A stretch of DNA of 40,607 nucleotides from Segatella baroniae DSM 16972 = JCM 13447 (GCF_000426585.1 NZ_AUFQ01000022.1:1-40607), one strand, 5' to 3'. Counted from the first letter of the stretch, positions 7,478 to 16,100 are shown. Translations and numbers: made by a program. The notes: generated from the sequence alone by a model not told the origin.

Positions 7478-8046
7478 AGCCGTTCCTCCTTTTTTCTTTG
7501 CTCCCGAATCATCCGGGCGAGCATGTTCTTTGCTTTGTGATATTGTGAAGCCGACGTGTCGGGCTTGATGTCGAGCAGCCGGGCAATCTCCTTGTGGCTC
7601 TTTCCCTCAACGGCATACAGGTTGAACACCGCCCGGTAGCCCGCCGGCAGGCGTCCGATGAGCCGTGCCAGCCCCTCGTCGGTCAGCGTGTCTGTGGCGG
7701 GCGGCGGCTCTTCGGGCAGGTCCATGCGCTCCAGGTCGGTGTCGGCGAAGAGCAGTTGGCGGCCCGAGCGCAGCCAGTGGAGTGCCTCGTTGACGACCAC
7801 CCGCGTGAGCCAGGCCCGCAACGAGCCTTTGCCCCGGTACTCGAAGTCGCCGATGCGCGTGAAAATCTTGATGAAACTCTCCTGCAACACGTCGTGCATG
7901 TCGGCCTCCCGAGGCACGTAGCGTTGGGCGACGGCCGTGAGATAGCCCGCATATTCGGCAAAAAGCGCGTCCATCGCCCGGGAGTCTTCCTTGGCGAACA
8001 GACGCACGATTTCCTGTTCTTGATCTTTACCGAATATATTTATCAT
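7474..8046 (-). CDS. ECF sigma factor, partner of the Dma-type anti-sigma factor
   Basis: The 190-residue protein has the sigma-70 region 2 segment (DVLQESFIKIFTRIGDF and the adjacent RAWLTRVVVNEALHWLR, about residues 50-94). It also has the region 4 helix-turn-helix (SHKEIARLLDIKPDTSASQY, residues about 150-169). It has no region 1 or 3, as expected for an extracytoplasmic-function sigma factor. It lies 34 bp after the nigD-like gene and overlaps the downstream anti-sigma gene, so the three form one operon. By analogy with Das/Dma pairs, it is expected to be held inactive by the membrane protein and to control its own operon, including the NigD lipoprotein; that link is inferred. Confidence 0.93.
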   Translation of the reverse strand: MINIFGKDQEQEIVRLFAKEDSRAMDALFAEYAGYLTAVAQRYVPREADMHDVLQESFIKIFTRIGDFEYRGKGSLRAWLTRVVVNEALHWLRSGRQLLFADTDLERMDLPEEPPPATDTLTDEGLARLIGRLPAGYRAVFNLYAVEGKSHKEIARLLDIKPDTSASQYHKAKNMLARMIREQRKKEERL

Positions 8047-8080
8047 AGAGAATAGGCGCTCCCGCCGCGGCCGTTGCGGC

Positions 8081-8752
8081 CTACCTGCGGGTGCGGTACT
8101 TGAATTTTGCGCTCTTCTCGCCGCTGAACGACTTCCATTTCACGGTCAGTTCCTCTTCCTTCCCCCCCGTGTCGGGCAACCCGATGAGGCGGAATGCCAC
8201 CAATCCGTCGCGCACCACGCGTCGGTCGTCGCCCTGGGCGTTGTGCCGCAGCTCCACTTCGTAGGGCTTGCCGGTCGATATGAGGTTGAGCACATGCCGC
8301 TTTCCGTAGCCGAAATAGGTGCGGAAGCGCAGCGTCAGATAGCCGTCCTCCACGAGCGTGGTCCAGTCTTTCACGAGTTCCACGGGGTCGTTGCCGTAGG
8401 TGGCGTCGTTCTTGTCGCCCAGATTGGGTGCCATGTTCTTGGTCAGAATGCTGTCGAGCCAGTTCACGTAGCCCGATTTCACATGGTCTTTCGGCTCCTT
8501 GGCGTCCATGTTGATGTTGGCCAGCGCCCTCACCTCCTTCTTGCCGTATGGCGAAGCCTTCATGTTGGTGGGTATGACGGTGGTCGAGTCGTCCAGTTGC
8601 AGGAAGAAAGTGCCGCTGGCGTTGGTCTTCAGCGTCACCAGGGCGTTGGGGTAGGCCAGGTTTCGGTTGTCGTCATCGTCGTTGCACGACTGCAGCGCAG
8701 CAGCGGCCACCAGGGCCACGAGCGCGCTCATCATCCATAGCTTTGTTTTCAT
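8081..8752 (-). CDS. NigD-like lipoprotein
   Basis: The 223-residue protein starts MKTKLWMMSALVALVAAAAL and has a lipobox at LQSC, with lipidated Cys23 followed by NDDDD. Such acidic residues next to the lipid anchor fit the surface-export signal of Bacteroidota lipoproteins. The mature part, with NALVTLKTNASGTFFLQLDD near the start and LTLRFRTYFG in the middle, resembles the NigD family. Family members are small outer-membrane lipoproteins; NigD1 is reported to drive vesiculation when its sigma system is derepressed. The ATG at 8752 places the signal peptide correctly; an ATG 21 codons upstream lacks support. It is first in the nigD-sigma-Dma operon. Confidence 0.85.
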   Translation of the reverse strand: MKTKLWMMSALVALVAAAALQSCNDDDDNRNLAYPNALVTLKTNASGTFFLQLDDSTTVIPTNMKASPYGKKEVRALANINMDAKEPKDHVKSGYVNWLDSILTKNMAPNLGDKNDATYGNDPVELVKDWTTLVEDGYLTLRFRTYFGYGKRHVLNLISTGKPYEVELRHNAQGDDRRVVRDGLVAFRLIGLPDTGGKEEELTVKWKSFSGEKSAKFKYRTRR

Positions 8753-8853
8753 ATTCTTTTCGTTTGATGGTTTCTGTATAATAAATCCACCGTTATGGAA
8801 TATCTTGCCTGGCACGGCCTGTTAATTTTTGAAAAAACAACCGTTTGCCCTTC

Positions 8854-8885
8854 GCAAAGATACAAAGAAAAGGGAAAAAGGCAAA
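8854..8885 (-). promoter_or_regulatory. Housekeeping-type promoter of the nigD-sigma-Dma operon
   Basis: On the minus strand, TTTG at 8885-8882 and TATCTTTGC at 8862-8854 are separated by 19 bp, an exact fit to the Bacteroidota consensus. The leader to the nigD start is about 95-100 nt. An additional ECF-type promoter may exist but was not identified. Confidence 0.7.
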
Positions 8886-8894
8886 AAGGACGAC

Positions 8895-9004
8895 GTGAAA
8901 GCTGCCCTTTGACGTTGTGAAAGCTGGCCTTTGGCATTGCAAAAGCAGCCCTTTGGCATTGTGAAAGCTGGTCTTTGGCGTTCCCATCGCAGCCCTTTGG
9001 CGTT
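8895..9004. repeat. Five tandem 22-bp units
   Basis: Units start at 8895, 8917, 8939, 8961 and 8983. Consensus core is AAAGCTGGCCTTTGGCATT after GTG or GCA. Each is a weak palindrome (AAAG...CTTT). Unit 5 is diverged at its 5' end. The same 22-bp vocabulary recurs at 26656-26765. No unique spacers separate the units, so this is not a CRISPR array. Confidence 0.85.
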
Positions 9005-9047
9005 GCGCTTTTTACCTTTTTACTTTTTTACCTTTTTACCTTTCCCC
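9005..9047. repeat. T-rich short tandem repeat
   Basis: Four or five copies of a TTTTTACC-like 7-8 nt unit directly follow the 22-bp array. It may be a slippage-prone tract; no gene reads through it convincingly. Confidence 0.6.
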
Positions 9048-9057
9048 AGTTTAAGGT

Positions 9058-9175
9058 CTGCTTTTGCGCACCAACGCAAAACGGGCTCGACGCAGCCCTC
9101 GACGCCATGAACCGCATGAAGAAGGTGCGCGTGAGCGCGCAAGGCAGCAAAATCGTGGTCGACGCCATGTTATAA
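9058..9175 (+). pseudogene. Possible remnant of a gene 3' end, unrecognised
   Basis: The frame ending at TAA 9173-9175 gives GLDAALDAMNRMKKVRVSAQ then GSKIVVDAML. This has protein-like composition and reads like the tail of a longer protein; a transposase C-terminus is one possibility. Upstream the same frame runs into simple repeats. I do not recognise the family, and it may be chance. Confidence 0.25.
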
Positions 9176-9222
9176 AAAATTAAATGTGCAGGCCTTTTGC
9201 TCCAATTTGCGCGCCATCGCCC

Positions 9223-9231
9223 TACATTTGC
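9223..9231 (+). promoter_or_regulatory. -7 box of the DUF4369/thioredoxin gene
   Basis: TACATTTGC matches TAnnTTTG. The best -33 candidate, TTTG at 9196-9199, has a long 23-bp spacer, so the promoter is only moderately supported. The start codon follows 65 bp later. Confidence 0.45.
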
Positions 9232-9295
9232 AGGCGTAACGCGTCATTCCCGCAGAATGACACCTCTTGCAATGATAATCAACAATATAACGAAG

Positions 9296-10432
9296 ATGAA
9301 AAAAATCATTCTCACAATGGCTGCGGCCATGACCGCACTGGCAGGTCTTGCAGCCCCAAAAGGCAATTTCAACCTGAAGGTTGACCTGAAGAACTTCGGC
9401 GACACGATGATTGTCGTCATCCCCGGAGCCTCGCGCAACGATTCAAAAAAGGAGACGGTGGTGGCCAAGAACGGCACGTTCGAGGTGGAACTGACCATCG
9501 ACAAGCCCACCACCCTACAGCTCGTGACGCCGGCCACCATGCGCCAGGAGGAGACGAAGTACACCACCGTCGTGGCGGTGCCGGGCGAGAAGTGTGAACT
9601 GAAGGGCGACTTGAACGACCGCTACGACATCGGCGGCTCCAAATTCTACCAGGAATACCACGAGGCCGACATCGTGTTGGAGAAGGCGAAGCAGCCTCTG
9701 GTCGACTTGCAGAAGGCGCTCATGGCCCGCATGAAGGCCGGCGAGAGCCAGGAAACCATCATGAAGGAATACCAGGAGAAGGCTCCCGCGCTGCAAAAGG
9801 CCTACTCCGACGCCGTGATGGGCTTCATCAAGAGCCATCCCAACAGCGAGGCCAGCGCCGCCATCATACCCAATCTCGACGAGGTGGAGCAGATGGAACA
9901 GGCTGTCGCCCTGCTTTCGCCGGCCGTAAAGAACGGCCGCATGAAGGCGTTCTACAACGAACCGATCGAGGAAATCAAGAACCAGGAGGCCAGGGAGGCT
10001 GAGAATGCCAAGAAACAGGCCCCCGGCGTGGTGGCGCCCGACTTCACCTTGAAGGACATCAACGGCAAGGATCTCGCGCTGTCGAGCTTCCGCGGCAAGT
10101 ATGTGCTGCTCGACTTCTGGGGTTCCTGGTGCGGATGGTGCATCAAGGGCATGCCGAAGATGAAGGAATACTACGAGAAGTATGCCGGAAAGTTCGAGAT
10201 TCTGGGCGTCGACTGCAACGATACCGACGCCAAGTGGAAGGCTGCCGTGCAGAAGAACCAGCTGCCCTGGCTCCACGTCTACAATCCCCGCGACAGCAAG
10301 GTGCTGGCCGACTACGGCGTGACGGGCTTCCCGACGAAGGTGCTCGTGGGCCCCGACGGCAAGATTGTGAAGACGGTTGTGGGTGAAGACCCGGCTTTCT
10401 ACACCTTCCTCGACGAAACATTCGGGAAGTAG
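9296..10432 (+). CDS. Secreted DUF4369 / TlpA-like thiol-disulfide protein
   Basis: The 378-residue protein has a signal peptide (MKKIILTMAAAMTALAGLAA). An N-terminal beta-rich DUF4369-type domain follows (about residues 20-120), then a helical linker (about 120-240) and a thioredoxin domain (about 243-378). The redox motif is WCGWC, with Cys279 and Cys282, within LLDFWGSWCGWCIKGMP; the cis-Pro loop is GVTGFPTKVL. Such proteins act in the periplasm or at the outer membrane as thiol-disulfide oxidoreductases; the substrate is unknown. The start at 9296 is preferred over upstream ATGs because it begins the signal peptide. It is monocistronic and ends at a bidirectional hairpin shared with oxyR. 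Confidence 0.88.
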   Translation: MKKIILTMAAAMTALAGLAAPKGNFNLKVDLKNFGDTMIVVIPGASRNDSKKETVVAKNGTFEVELTIDKPTTLQLVTPATMRQEETKYTTVVAVPGEKCELKGDLNDRYDIGGSKFYQEYHEADIVLEKAKQPLVDLQKALMARMKAGESQETIMKEYQEKAPALQKAYSDAVMGFIKSHPNSEASAAIIPNLDEVEQMEQAVALLSPAVKNGRMKAFYNEPIEEIKNQEAREAENAKKQAPGVVAPDFTLKDINGKDLALSSFRGKYVLLDFWGSWCGWCIKGMPKMKEYYEKYAGKFEILGVDCNDTDAKWKAAVQKNQLPWLHVYNPRDSKVLADYGVTGFPTKVLVGPDGKIVKTVVGEDPAFYTFLDETFGK

Positions 10433-10457
10433 GAAGGTCTTGTCGACTATCAAAAAC

Positions 10458-10500
10458 GCGAAGGCACGGTCATGGGGATAGCCCAGGGCCGTGCCTTCGC
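10458..10500. terminator. Hairpin terminator between the thioredoxin-like gene and oxyR
   Basis: A perfect 12-bp stem pairs GCGAAGGCACGG (10458-10469) with CCGTGCCTTCGC (10489-10500). On the minus strand it is followed by GTTTTTGAT, so it best terminates oxyR; it may also stop the convergent gene. Confidence 0.8.
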
Positions 10501-10515
10501 CGGTCTTTGGCGGCG

Positions 10516-11445
10516 TCAGATCACCGCCTGCTGCAACTGGCGGGGCTTCAGCATGGCCGCCGGCACCGACTTCCGGATGTGCTCTACCAGCATGTCGAGA
10601 AGCGTGGCGCGAATGAATCCCGGCGCCGTCAGCATGACAATCTCGCGCGTCGGCACAGGGAGGGCGAACGAACGCACCAGCCTTCGCTGGTCGTCGGACA
10701 GCTGCGGGATGGCCAACTCGGGGATGAAGGTCAGCCCCTTGCCGTTCTCCACGATGCGCATGAAGGTCTCTATGCTGCCCAGGCTGTAGCTTTTCTTGCT
10801 GCGGATGGCCGCCTTGAGCTGGCAGAACTTCACGAGCTGGTCTCGGAAGCAGTGCCCTTCGTCGAGCAACCACAGGAATTCGCCCGTCAGGTCGGCCGGT
10901 TTGATGGCCTGACGGTCGAAGAGCGGGTCGCCCTCGGCCACGTAGGCGTAGAACTGTTCATAGAAAAGCGTGCGGCCGTCCATACCCTCCAAGCCTTCCA
11001 CCCGGGCCAGAATGCCGGCGTCGACGTCGCCCCTTGCGAGTGCACGCTTCATCTCTTCGGTCTTCATCTCTATGATTCTGACGTCCATTTCGGGGTGGGC
11101 GTTCATCAACTGGGGGAAGAACCGCGGCACGAGATAGGGCGCGATGGTGGGCAGCACGCCCACGTTGAACGTGCCCGTGAGCGACTGTTTCTCCTCCTCG
11201 ACGGTCTCGCGGAGCCTGCGCGCGCGCTGCAGCACCTTCCAGGCCTGCTCGATGACGGCCATGCCGGCCTTCGTGGGCTGGATGGGTTGGCGGCGGCGGT
11301 CGAAGATTTTCATGCCCAACTCGTCTTCGAGCTTCTGAATCATCGAGCTGAGGGTGGGCTGTGTCACGTCGCAGTGGTCTGCCGCCTTGGCGAAATGCTT
11401 GAAACGGTAGACGGCGAGGACGTATTCCAATTGCTGAAGGGTCAT
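10516..11445 (-). CDS. oxyR: Hydrogen peroxide-sensing LysR-family regulator OxyR
   Basis: The 309-residue protein has an N-terminal LysR winged helix-turn-helix (residues about 1-60, with FAKAADHCDVTQPTLSSMIQ). Its substrate-binding-type domain has the OxyR signature GHCFRDQLVKFC, placing the redox cysteines at 199 and 208, the same numbers as in E. coli OxyR. Oxidation to a disulfide is expected to activate peroxide-defence genes. The ATG at 11445 begins the conserved MTLQQLEYVLAV; an upstream in-frame ATG would add unrelated residues. It is divergent from sodB-ahpC, which are plausible targets. Confidence 0.95.
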   Translation of the reverse strand: MTLQQLEYVLAVYRFKHFAKAADHCDVTQPTLSSMIQKLEDELGMKIFDRRRQPIQPTKAGMAVIEQAWKVLQRARRLRETVEEEKQSLTGTFNVGVLPTIAPYLVPRFFPQLMNAHPEMDVRIIEMKTEEMKRALARGDVDAGILARVEGLEGMDGRTLFYEQFYAYVAEGDPLFDRQAIKPADLTGEFLWLLDEGHCFRDQLVKFCQLKAAIRSKKSYSLGSIETFMRIVENGKGLTFIPELAIPQLSDDQRRLVRSFALPVPTREIVMLTAPGFIRATLLDMLVEHIRKSVPAAMLKPRQLQQAVI

Positions 11446-11487
11446 ATATGCTTGTTTTAAGTTCGGTTGTTGCAAAAGCGCAATCCA

Positions 11488-11552
11488 TCTTTTGCAAAGA
11501 CAACGCAAGCGGATGTGGAGAATGCTTGCCGTCTTTTGCAAAGATAGCGCAA
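11488..11552. repeat. Duplicated 21-bp element in the oxyR leader
   Basis: TCTTTTGCAAAGACAACGCA(A) at 11488-11508 and TCTTTTGCAAAGATAGCGCA(A) at 11532-11552 differ at two positions and are 44 bp apart. The upstream copy contains the oxyR -7 box. A related TTGCAAAAGCGCAATCC lies at 11470-11486. This may be a regulator site or a duplicated promoter. Confidence 0.6.
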
Positions 11553-11569
11553 TCCGTCCGATTCACAAA
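11538..11569 (-). promoter_or_regulatory. Promoter of oxyR
   Basis: On the minus strand TTTG (11569-11566), a 19-bp spacer and TATCTTTGC (11546-11538) match the Bacteroidota consensus. The leader is about 90 nt. Confidence 0.75.
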
Positions 11570-11687
11570 CGCCGCCCGACGCTTTTTTCATCGGCCCACG
11601 ACAAAATCATCATGAATGGGTAGTCCCGTCGGCAAAGGGCCTGCGCCAGGATGATAGAGTTTTTCAATGGGCCGATAAATTTCGCCT

Positions 11688-11720
11688 ATTGCACGGCCGA
11701 AGGACATCCGCTACCTTTGC
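11688..11720 (+). promoter_or_regulatory. Promoter of sodB-ahpC
   Basis: ATTG (11688-11691), a 20-bp spacer and TACCTTTGC (11712-11720) give a good match. The leader to the sodB ATG is about 85 nt. The interval 11570-11687 shows nothing further recognisable. Confidence 0.7.
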
Positions 11721-11807
11721 ACCATCAAGAAAAAGCCACGACGGCCACAGCCCAGGCACGGCCGACGGCAAGGAACAAGCATACAAAACCATTAAAAATA
11801 AAGAATT

Positions 11808-12392
11808 ATGAACATACAAATGCCCGCACTTCCCTATGCGCCCAACGCATTGGAACCCGTCATCAGCGAACAGACCGTGAACTTCCACTACGGCAAGCAC
11901 TTGCAGAACTACGTCAACACGCTGGCCTCTCTGGTCAAGGACACGGAGTTCGCCGACCGTCAGGTGGAAGAGATTGTGGCCACCGCGCCCGAAGGTCCCA
12001 TCTACAACAACGCCGGACAGACGCTCAACCACGCGCTCTATTTCGCGCAGTTCAAGGCTCCCGTGGCCGGCAACGCGCCCAAGGGACGGCTGGCAGAGGC
12101 CATCGACGAGGCCTTCGGCAGCTTCGATGCCTTCAAGCAGCAGTTCGCCCAGGCCGCCACGACGCTCTTCGGCTCGGGATGGGCATGGCTCTCGCAGGAC
12201 AAAGACGGCAAGCTCATCATCACGAAGGAGCCCAACGGCGGCAATCCCCTGCGCCAGGGACTCAACCCACTCTATGGACTTGACGTCTGGGAGCACGCCT
12301 ATTATCTCGACTATCAGAACCGACGCGCCGACCATGTGGCGCAAAGCTGGGACATCGTAGACTGGGACATCGTGGCTTCCCGACTGCGCTAA
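11808..12392 (+). CDS. sodB: Superoxide dismutase, Fe/Mn family
   Basis: The 194-residue cytoplasmic enzyme converts superoxide to hydrogen peroxide and oxygen. Metal ligands are visible as His27 (NFHYGKH), His75 (TLNHALYF), Asp159 and His163 (LDVWEHAYYLDY). The length and the GSGWAWL segment fit the Fe- or cambialistic form seen in Bacteroidota; metal preference cannot be fixed from sequence alone. It lies 63 bp before ahpC, whose product removes the peroxide formed, and divergent from oxyR, which suggests shared oxidative-stress control. Confidence 0.96.
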   Translation: MNIQMPALPYAPNALEPVISEQTVNFHYGKHLQNYVNTLASLVKDTEFADRQVEEIVATAPEGPIYNNAGQTLNHALYFAQFKAPVAGNAPKGRLAEAIDEAFGSFDAFKQQFAQAATTLFGSGWAWLSQDKDGKLIITKEPNGGNPLRQGLNPLYGLDVWEHAYYLDYQNRRADHVAQSWDIVDWDIVASRLR

Positions 12393-12455
12393 ACGCGACG
12401 AAACTCCCTAAAAAAACAGTAAACTCTATATTTTAATATATAAATACATATCCTC

Positions 12456-13022
12456 ATGGAACCAATCATCAATCAACACGCGCCTGAATTCTGCGTTCAG
12501 GCATTCCAAAACGGAAGTTTCAAGACTGTAAGCAACAAAGATATCGAAGGCAAGTGGGCCTTGTTCTTCTTCTATCCGGCCGACTTCACCTTCGTGTGTC
12601 CGACCGAACTTGAAGACCTCGCCGACCACTACGAGCAGCTGAAGGCCATGGGTGTGGAGGTGTTCTCGGTAAGTACCGACACACATTTCGTACACAAGGC
12701 CTGGCACGACGCCTCCGACACCATCAAGAAGATAAACTACACCATGCTCGGCGACCCCACCGGACTGCTCAGCCGTGCCTTCGGCGTGTACAAGGAGGAT
12801 GAGGGTGTGGCCTACCGCGGCACCTTCCTGGTGAATCCCGAAGGCCTCATCAAGCTGGCAGAGGTGCAGGACAACAGCATCGGCCGCAACGCCGAAGAGC
12901 TTGTCCGCAAGGTGGAAGCCGCTCAGTTCGTGGCCGAACACGACGGCGAAGTGTGCCCCGCACGCTGGAAGAAGGGCGCGAAGACCCTCAAGCCGGGTAT
13001 CGACTTGGTTGGAAAGATTTAA
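12456..13022 (+). CDS. ahpC: Alkyl hydroperoxide reductase subunit C, 2-Cys peroxiredoxin
   Basis: The 188-residue peroxiredoxin reduces hydrogen peroxide and organic peroxides. The peroxidatic Cys48 sits in FTFVCPTE and the resolving Cys166 in EVCPARW. The start follows an AT-rich leader (12421-12455). The usual partner ahpF does not follow: two terminators come next and then the convergent regulator gene. The reductant must therefore be encoded elsewhere. Confidence 0.97.
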   Translation: MEPIINQHAPEFCVQAFQNGSFKTVSNKDIEGKWALFFFYPADFTFVCPTELEDLADHYEQLKAMGVEVFSVSTDTHFVHKAWHDASDTIKKINYTMLGDPTGLLSRAFGVYKEDEGVAYRGTFLVNPEGLIKLAEVQDNSIGRNAEELVRKVEAAQFVAEHDGEVCPARWKKGAKTLKPGIDLVGKI

Positions 13023-13032
13023 TTAAAGACAA

Positions 13033-13093
13033 GCGTTTCCTCTCCCGGGATAGAGAGTCATGGTAGAAAAGAACGGGAAGGAAACGCTTTTTC
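13033..13093 (+). terminator. Terminator of ahpC
   Basis: GCGTTTCCTCTCCCG (13033-13047) pairs with CGGGAAGGAAACGC (13074-13087), with one bulge, and is followed by TTTTT. Confidence 0.75.
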
Positions 13094-13104
13094 CTGTTTC
13101 ATGA

Positions 13105-13136
13105 AGCCGCACGGATTTCTCCGCGCGGCTTTTTTC
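13105..13136 (+). terminator. Second terminator after ahpC
   Basis: AGCCGCACGGA and TCCGCGCGGCT (13105-13115 and 13120-13130) form a strong stem with one internal mismatch, followed by a T run on the plus strand. Confidence 0.8.
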
Positions 13137-13149
13137 GTGCTCCCCGCCC

Positions 13150-13188
13150 CCATTCCCCACTTCACATTTCACACTTCACATTTCAAAA
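13150..13188. repeat. Heptad repeat tract (short)
   Basis: Units such as TTCACAT and TTCACAC repeat with a 7-bp period. The tract includes the last codons and stop of the regulator gene, so its KCEV end is repeat-encoded. The same heptad type fills 38405-38552 and 38838-38976. Confidence 0.65.
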
Positions 13189-16100
13189 ACTCCGTCGGCG
13201 TCATGCCGTAGGCCCGCTGGAAGCACTTGGAAAAGTAGCCCGGATTGCTGAACCCCACCATGAACATCACCTCGGATATGCTGTACTTGCCCTCACGCAG
13301 CAGCAATGACGCCTTGCGCATGCGGATGTTGCGGATGTATTCCACGGGCGACATGCCCGACTGCTGCTTGATCTTGCGGTAGAGGTACTTGTCGCCCACG
13401 CCCAGGGCAGCCTGAAGTCCCGTCACATTGAAGTTGGTGTCGGCGATGTGGGCCTCGATGACGGCCGTGGCCTGGGCGAAGAGCTTGTCGACGACGGGCA
13501 GCCCCTCGGCCACGGAGGGCTGGCGGCGATTGTCGAAGGGCAGGACGAGGCTGAAACACTGGCCGCCCGCCGCGCCGGGAGCCAGCGCGATGGTGCCCTT
13601 GCTCATCTCTACGTACTGCCGGATGATGAAGAGGCCGGCGGTGGACGAGTCGTTGTCGGCCGACGCGCCATAGCGCATGAAGAGCTGGTTGCGCTCTATG
13701 TCGGCGATGCGCAGCGTTCGGTTGCCTATCGACAGCCTCAGCAGGTGCTTCTCCAGGTCTCCCCTCAGCGTGACGACGGTCTCGCTGCCGGGTTGGGCGT
13801 GGCTTCCGACAAAGTCGAAGAGCGTCTGCACGACGATGTCCCATCCGACGATGTCGACGTTGATGGTGAGCGACGCGATGTCGGCGTCGAGCCGCAACGC
13901 CCCCGTTTGCCCCCCGCCCTTGCGCCGGGCCACCACGCGGCGCAGATAGTCCACCACGTCCAGCGGGGCCATGACGGGCTGCCGCCGCGTGTCGGAGGCC
14001 TCGCCGTCGCTGTCGAGCGACTCGTAGACTAGGCGGTTGAGGGCCGTGGCGCTGCTGCGGATGTCCTCCAGCAAGTCGTCGGCATGGCCGGCGGCCGCCA
14101 GTTGATAGACGGGGGCCAGGATGTGGGCCAGCGGCTGCTTCAGCCTCTCGGACAGATGGGCGAAGAAGTGGGCCCTGGCACGGCTCTGCTCCAGCAGCCT
14201 TCGCCGCGCCGTCTGCTCCTGACGCAGGTTCTTCCGCATGGCGTAGAAGTTCATGACCCACAGCCCTGCGCCCAACGCCAGCAGCAGATAGACCAGCTTG
14301 GCCCCCACGGTGAGATACCAGGGGGCCTTGATTTCGATGTCGAGCGTGTAGGCGTAGCGTTGCTCCGGCGCGTCGATGTCGCGCACCAAGAGGCGGTAGC
14401 GGCCGTAGGGAAGCCCGTTGTAGTTGACGGCTTCGGCCAGATTGTCGAGGTCGTGCCACGTCCGGTCGAGGCCTTCGAGCCGATAGACGTAGAGCGAACG
14501 CAGGCTGCCGGCGTAGGGAAGGTCGGTGAATCGGAAGCTGAGATTGTTGTCGTGGCTGCGCAGGGCGACGCTGCTTGCGGGGAGAACGGCCTGCGGCCCG
14601 CCCGCATACTCCCTTTCGTTGACGCGCATCGACGTCAGGAAGAGACGCCGCCCGCCCGTCGCGGTGGGGGAAGCGTCGGGCGAGAGCGCGATGAAACCGT
14701 CGTTGCCGCCGACATAGAGGCTGCGGGTGGCGGGCACGTAGAGCGACGTGACGGCCGACAGCAGGGGCACGCTGAAGTGGCGTTCCACCCTTCCGCCGTG
14801 GACGACGCGGCACACCGACCCGCTGAAGACGTACATGCGGCCCGCCACGTCGGCCATGGTGGTGACGCCGCGCTTCGTGATTCCGTCGTCGAAGCGGATG
14901 TCCACGGGGCTTGCGGAGCCTTCGTCGAAGCGCATCACGCCGCCGTCATAGCCGGCCCAGAGGCTTCCCCGGCGGTCGAGGGTCACGTAGCTGAACGACT
15001 GCCGGCCGACGAAGCGATCGGGCCGCAGCGTCGCCGGGTCGATGCGGCAGAGCCCGCGCCCGTAGACCATGGCCCAGATGCGGCCCCGGCGGTCGGCCAC
15101 CATCTGCCCCACGTGTATGCCGCTCAGCCCGCCGGGGCCGTCGGAGATGTGGCGGTCGGCCCTGACGGTGCCTTCCGAGGCCACCAGCCGCCGCTTGTCG
15201 ATGATGAAAATGCCGCCCATGTAGGCCGACACCCACAGCCGCCGACGGCTGTCGAGCAGCACGTCGTAGGCCCAGTTGGCATTGTAGCGGCCGGTAGGCT
15301 CGGTCAACACGAAGTTGCGGAACTGCCGTCGTCGGCGGTCGTAGTAGTTGACGCCGTGGTCTGTGGCCACCCAGATGTCGCCGTCGGCGTCCTGGTAGAC
15401 GGCGCGCACGCGGTTGTGGGACAGCGGAAAGCGGGTCGAAGTCTGCCTGTACCACGCCACGTCGTCGAAGCCGGCGGCCGTGCGGCGGAACCGCAGCAGG
15501 CCGTTGGTGCCTCCCATCCACAGCGTTCCGTCGCCCTGACGGTAGAGGTTGTGCAGGCTGTTGCCGTCGCCGCTGCCCGTGATGTCGGACAGAGGCGTGT
15601 AGACGAACGCCGAACCGCCCTTATAGAACGACAGTCCGTTGTCGGTGCCCACCCAGACGTTGCCCCGGGCGTCGGCGTCGAGGGCCCAGACGATGTTGTT
15701 GGCCAGGCTGGCGGTCGACCGGGAGTCGTGGACGATGCGGCTGACGGCCCCATCCGTGCCGCAGGTGAAGAGCCCGTCGTCGGTGCCGATCCACACGTCG
15801 CCCCGCTGTCCGACGGCCAACGCCTTGACGGAATTGCCCTGAAGCGGGGCCAACGGAGCCATTTCCTTGAAGTCGGTGCGATACAGCGCGCCTTCCGTCC
15901 CCACCCAGTAGCAACCGCGCCGACGGTCGAACGCCAGGGCGTTGACCAACGGCTGCCGCCCCGAAGCTATGCCGACGCGTCGCGTCCGGCCCCCTTTCAC
16001 GATGTAAAAGCCGTGCAATGAGCCGACCAAAAGGCCACGATGAGACGGCAAAAGGGCGTAGATTGCCTGGCCGTGGAGGGCCGATTGGCGCAACGAACCT

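Noticed and set aside
8895..9004. CRISPR-like spacing in the 22-bp arrays
   Set aside because: The units are adjacent, with no unique spacers, and no cas genes are present.
9197..9295. Upstream in-frame starts for the DUF4369/thioredoxin gene
   Set aside because: They would place the -7 box inside the coding region and bury the signal peptide 33 residues from the N-terminus.
9515..10873. A 452-codon minus-strand frame across the thioredoxin-like gene and oxyR end
   Set aside because: It crosses a terminator hairpin and two real genes, and the product has no domain features.
14084..16021. A 645-codon open frame on the plus strand opposite the regulator
   Set aside because: It is a GC-rich antisense shadow of the propeller region; its product is low-complexity His/Val/Ala/Arg-rich and has no domain, whereas the minus frame has clear repeats.
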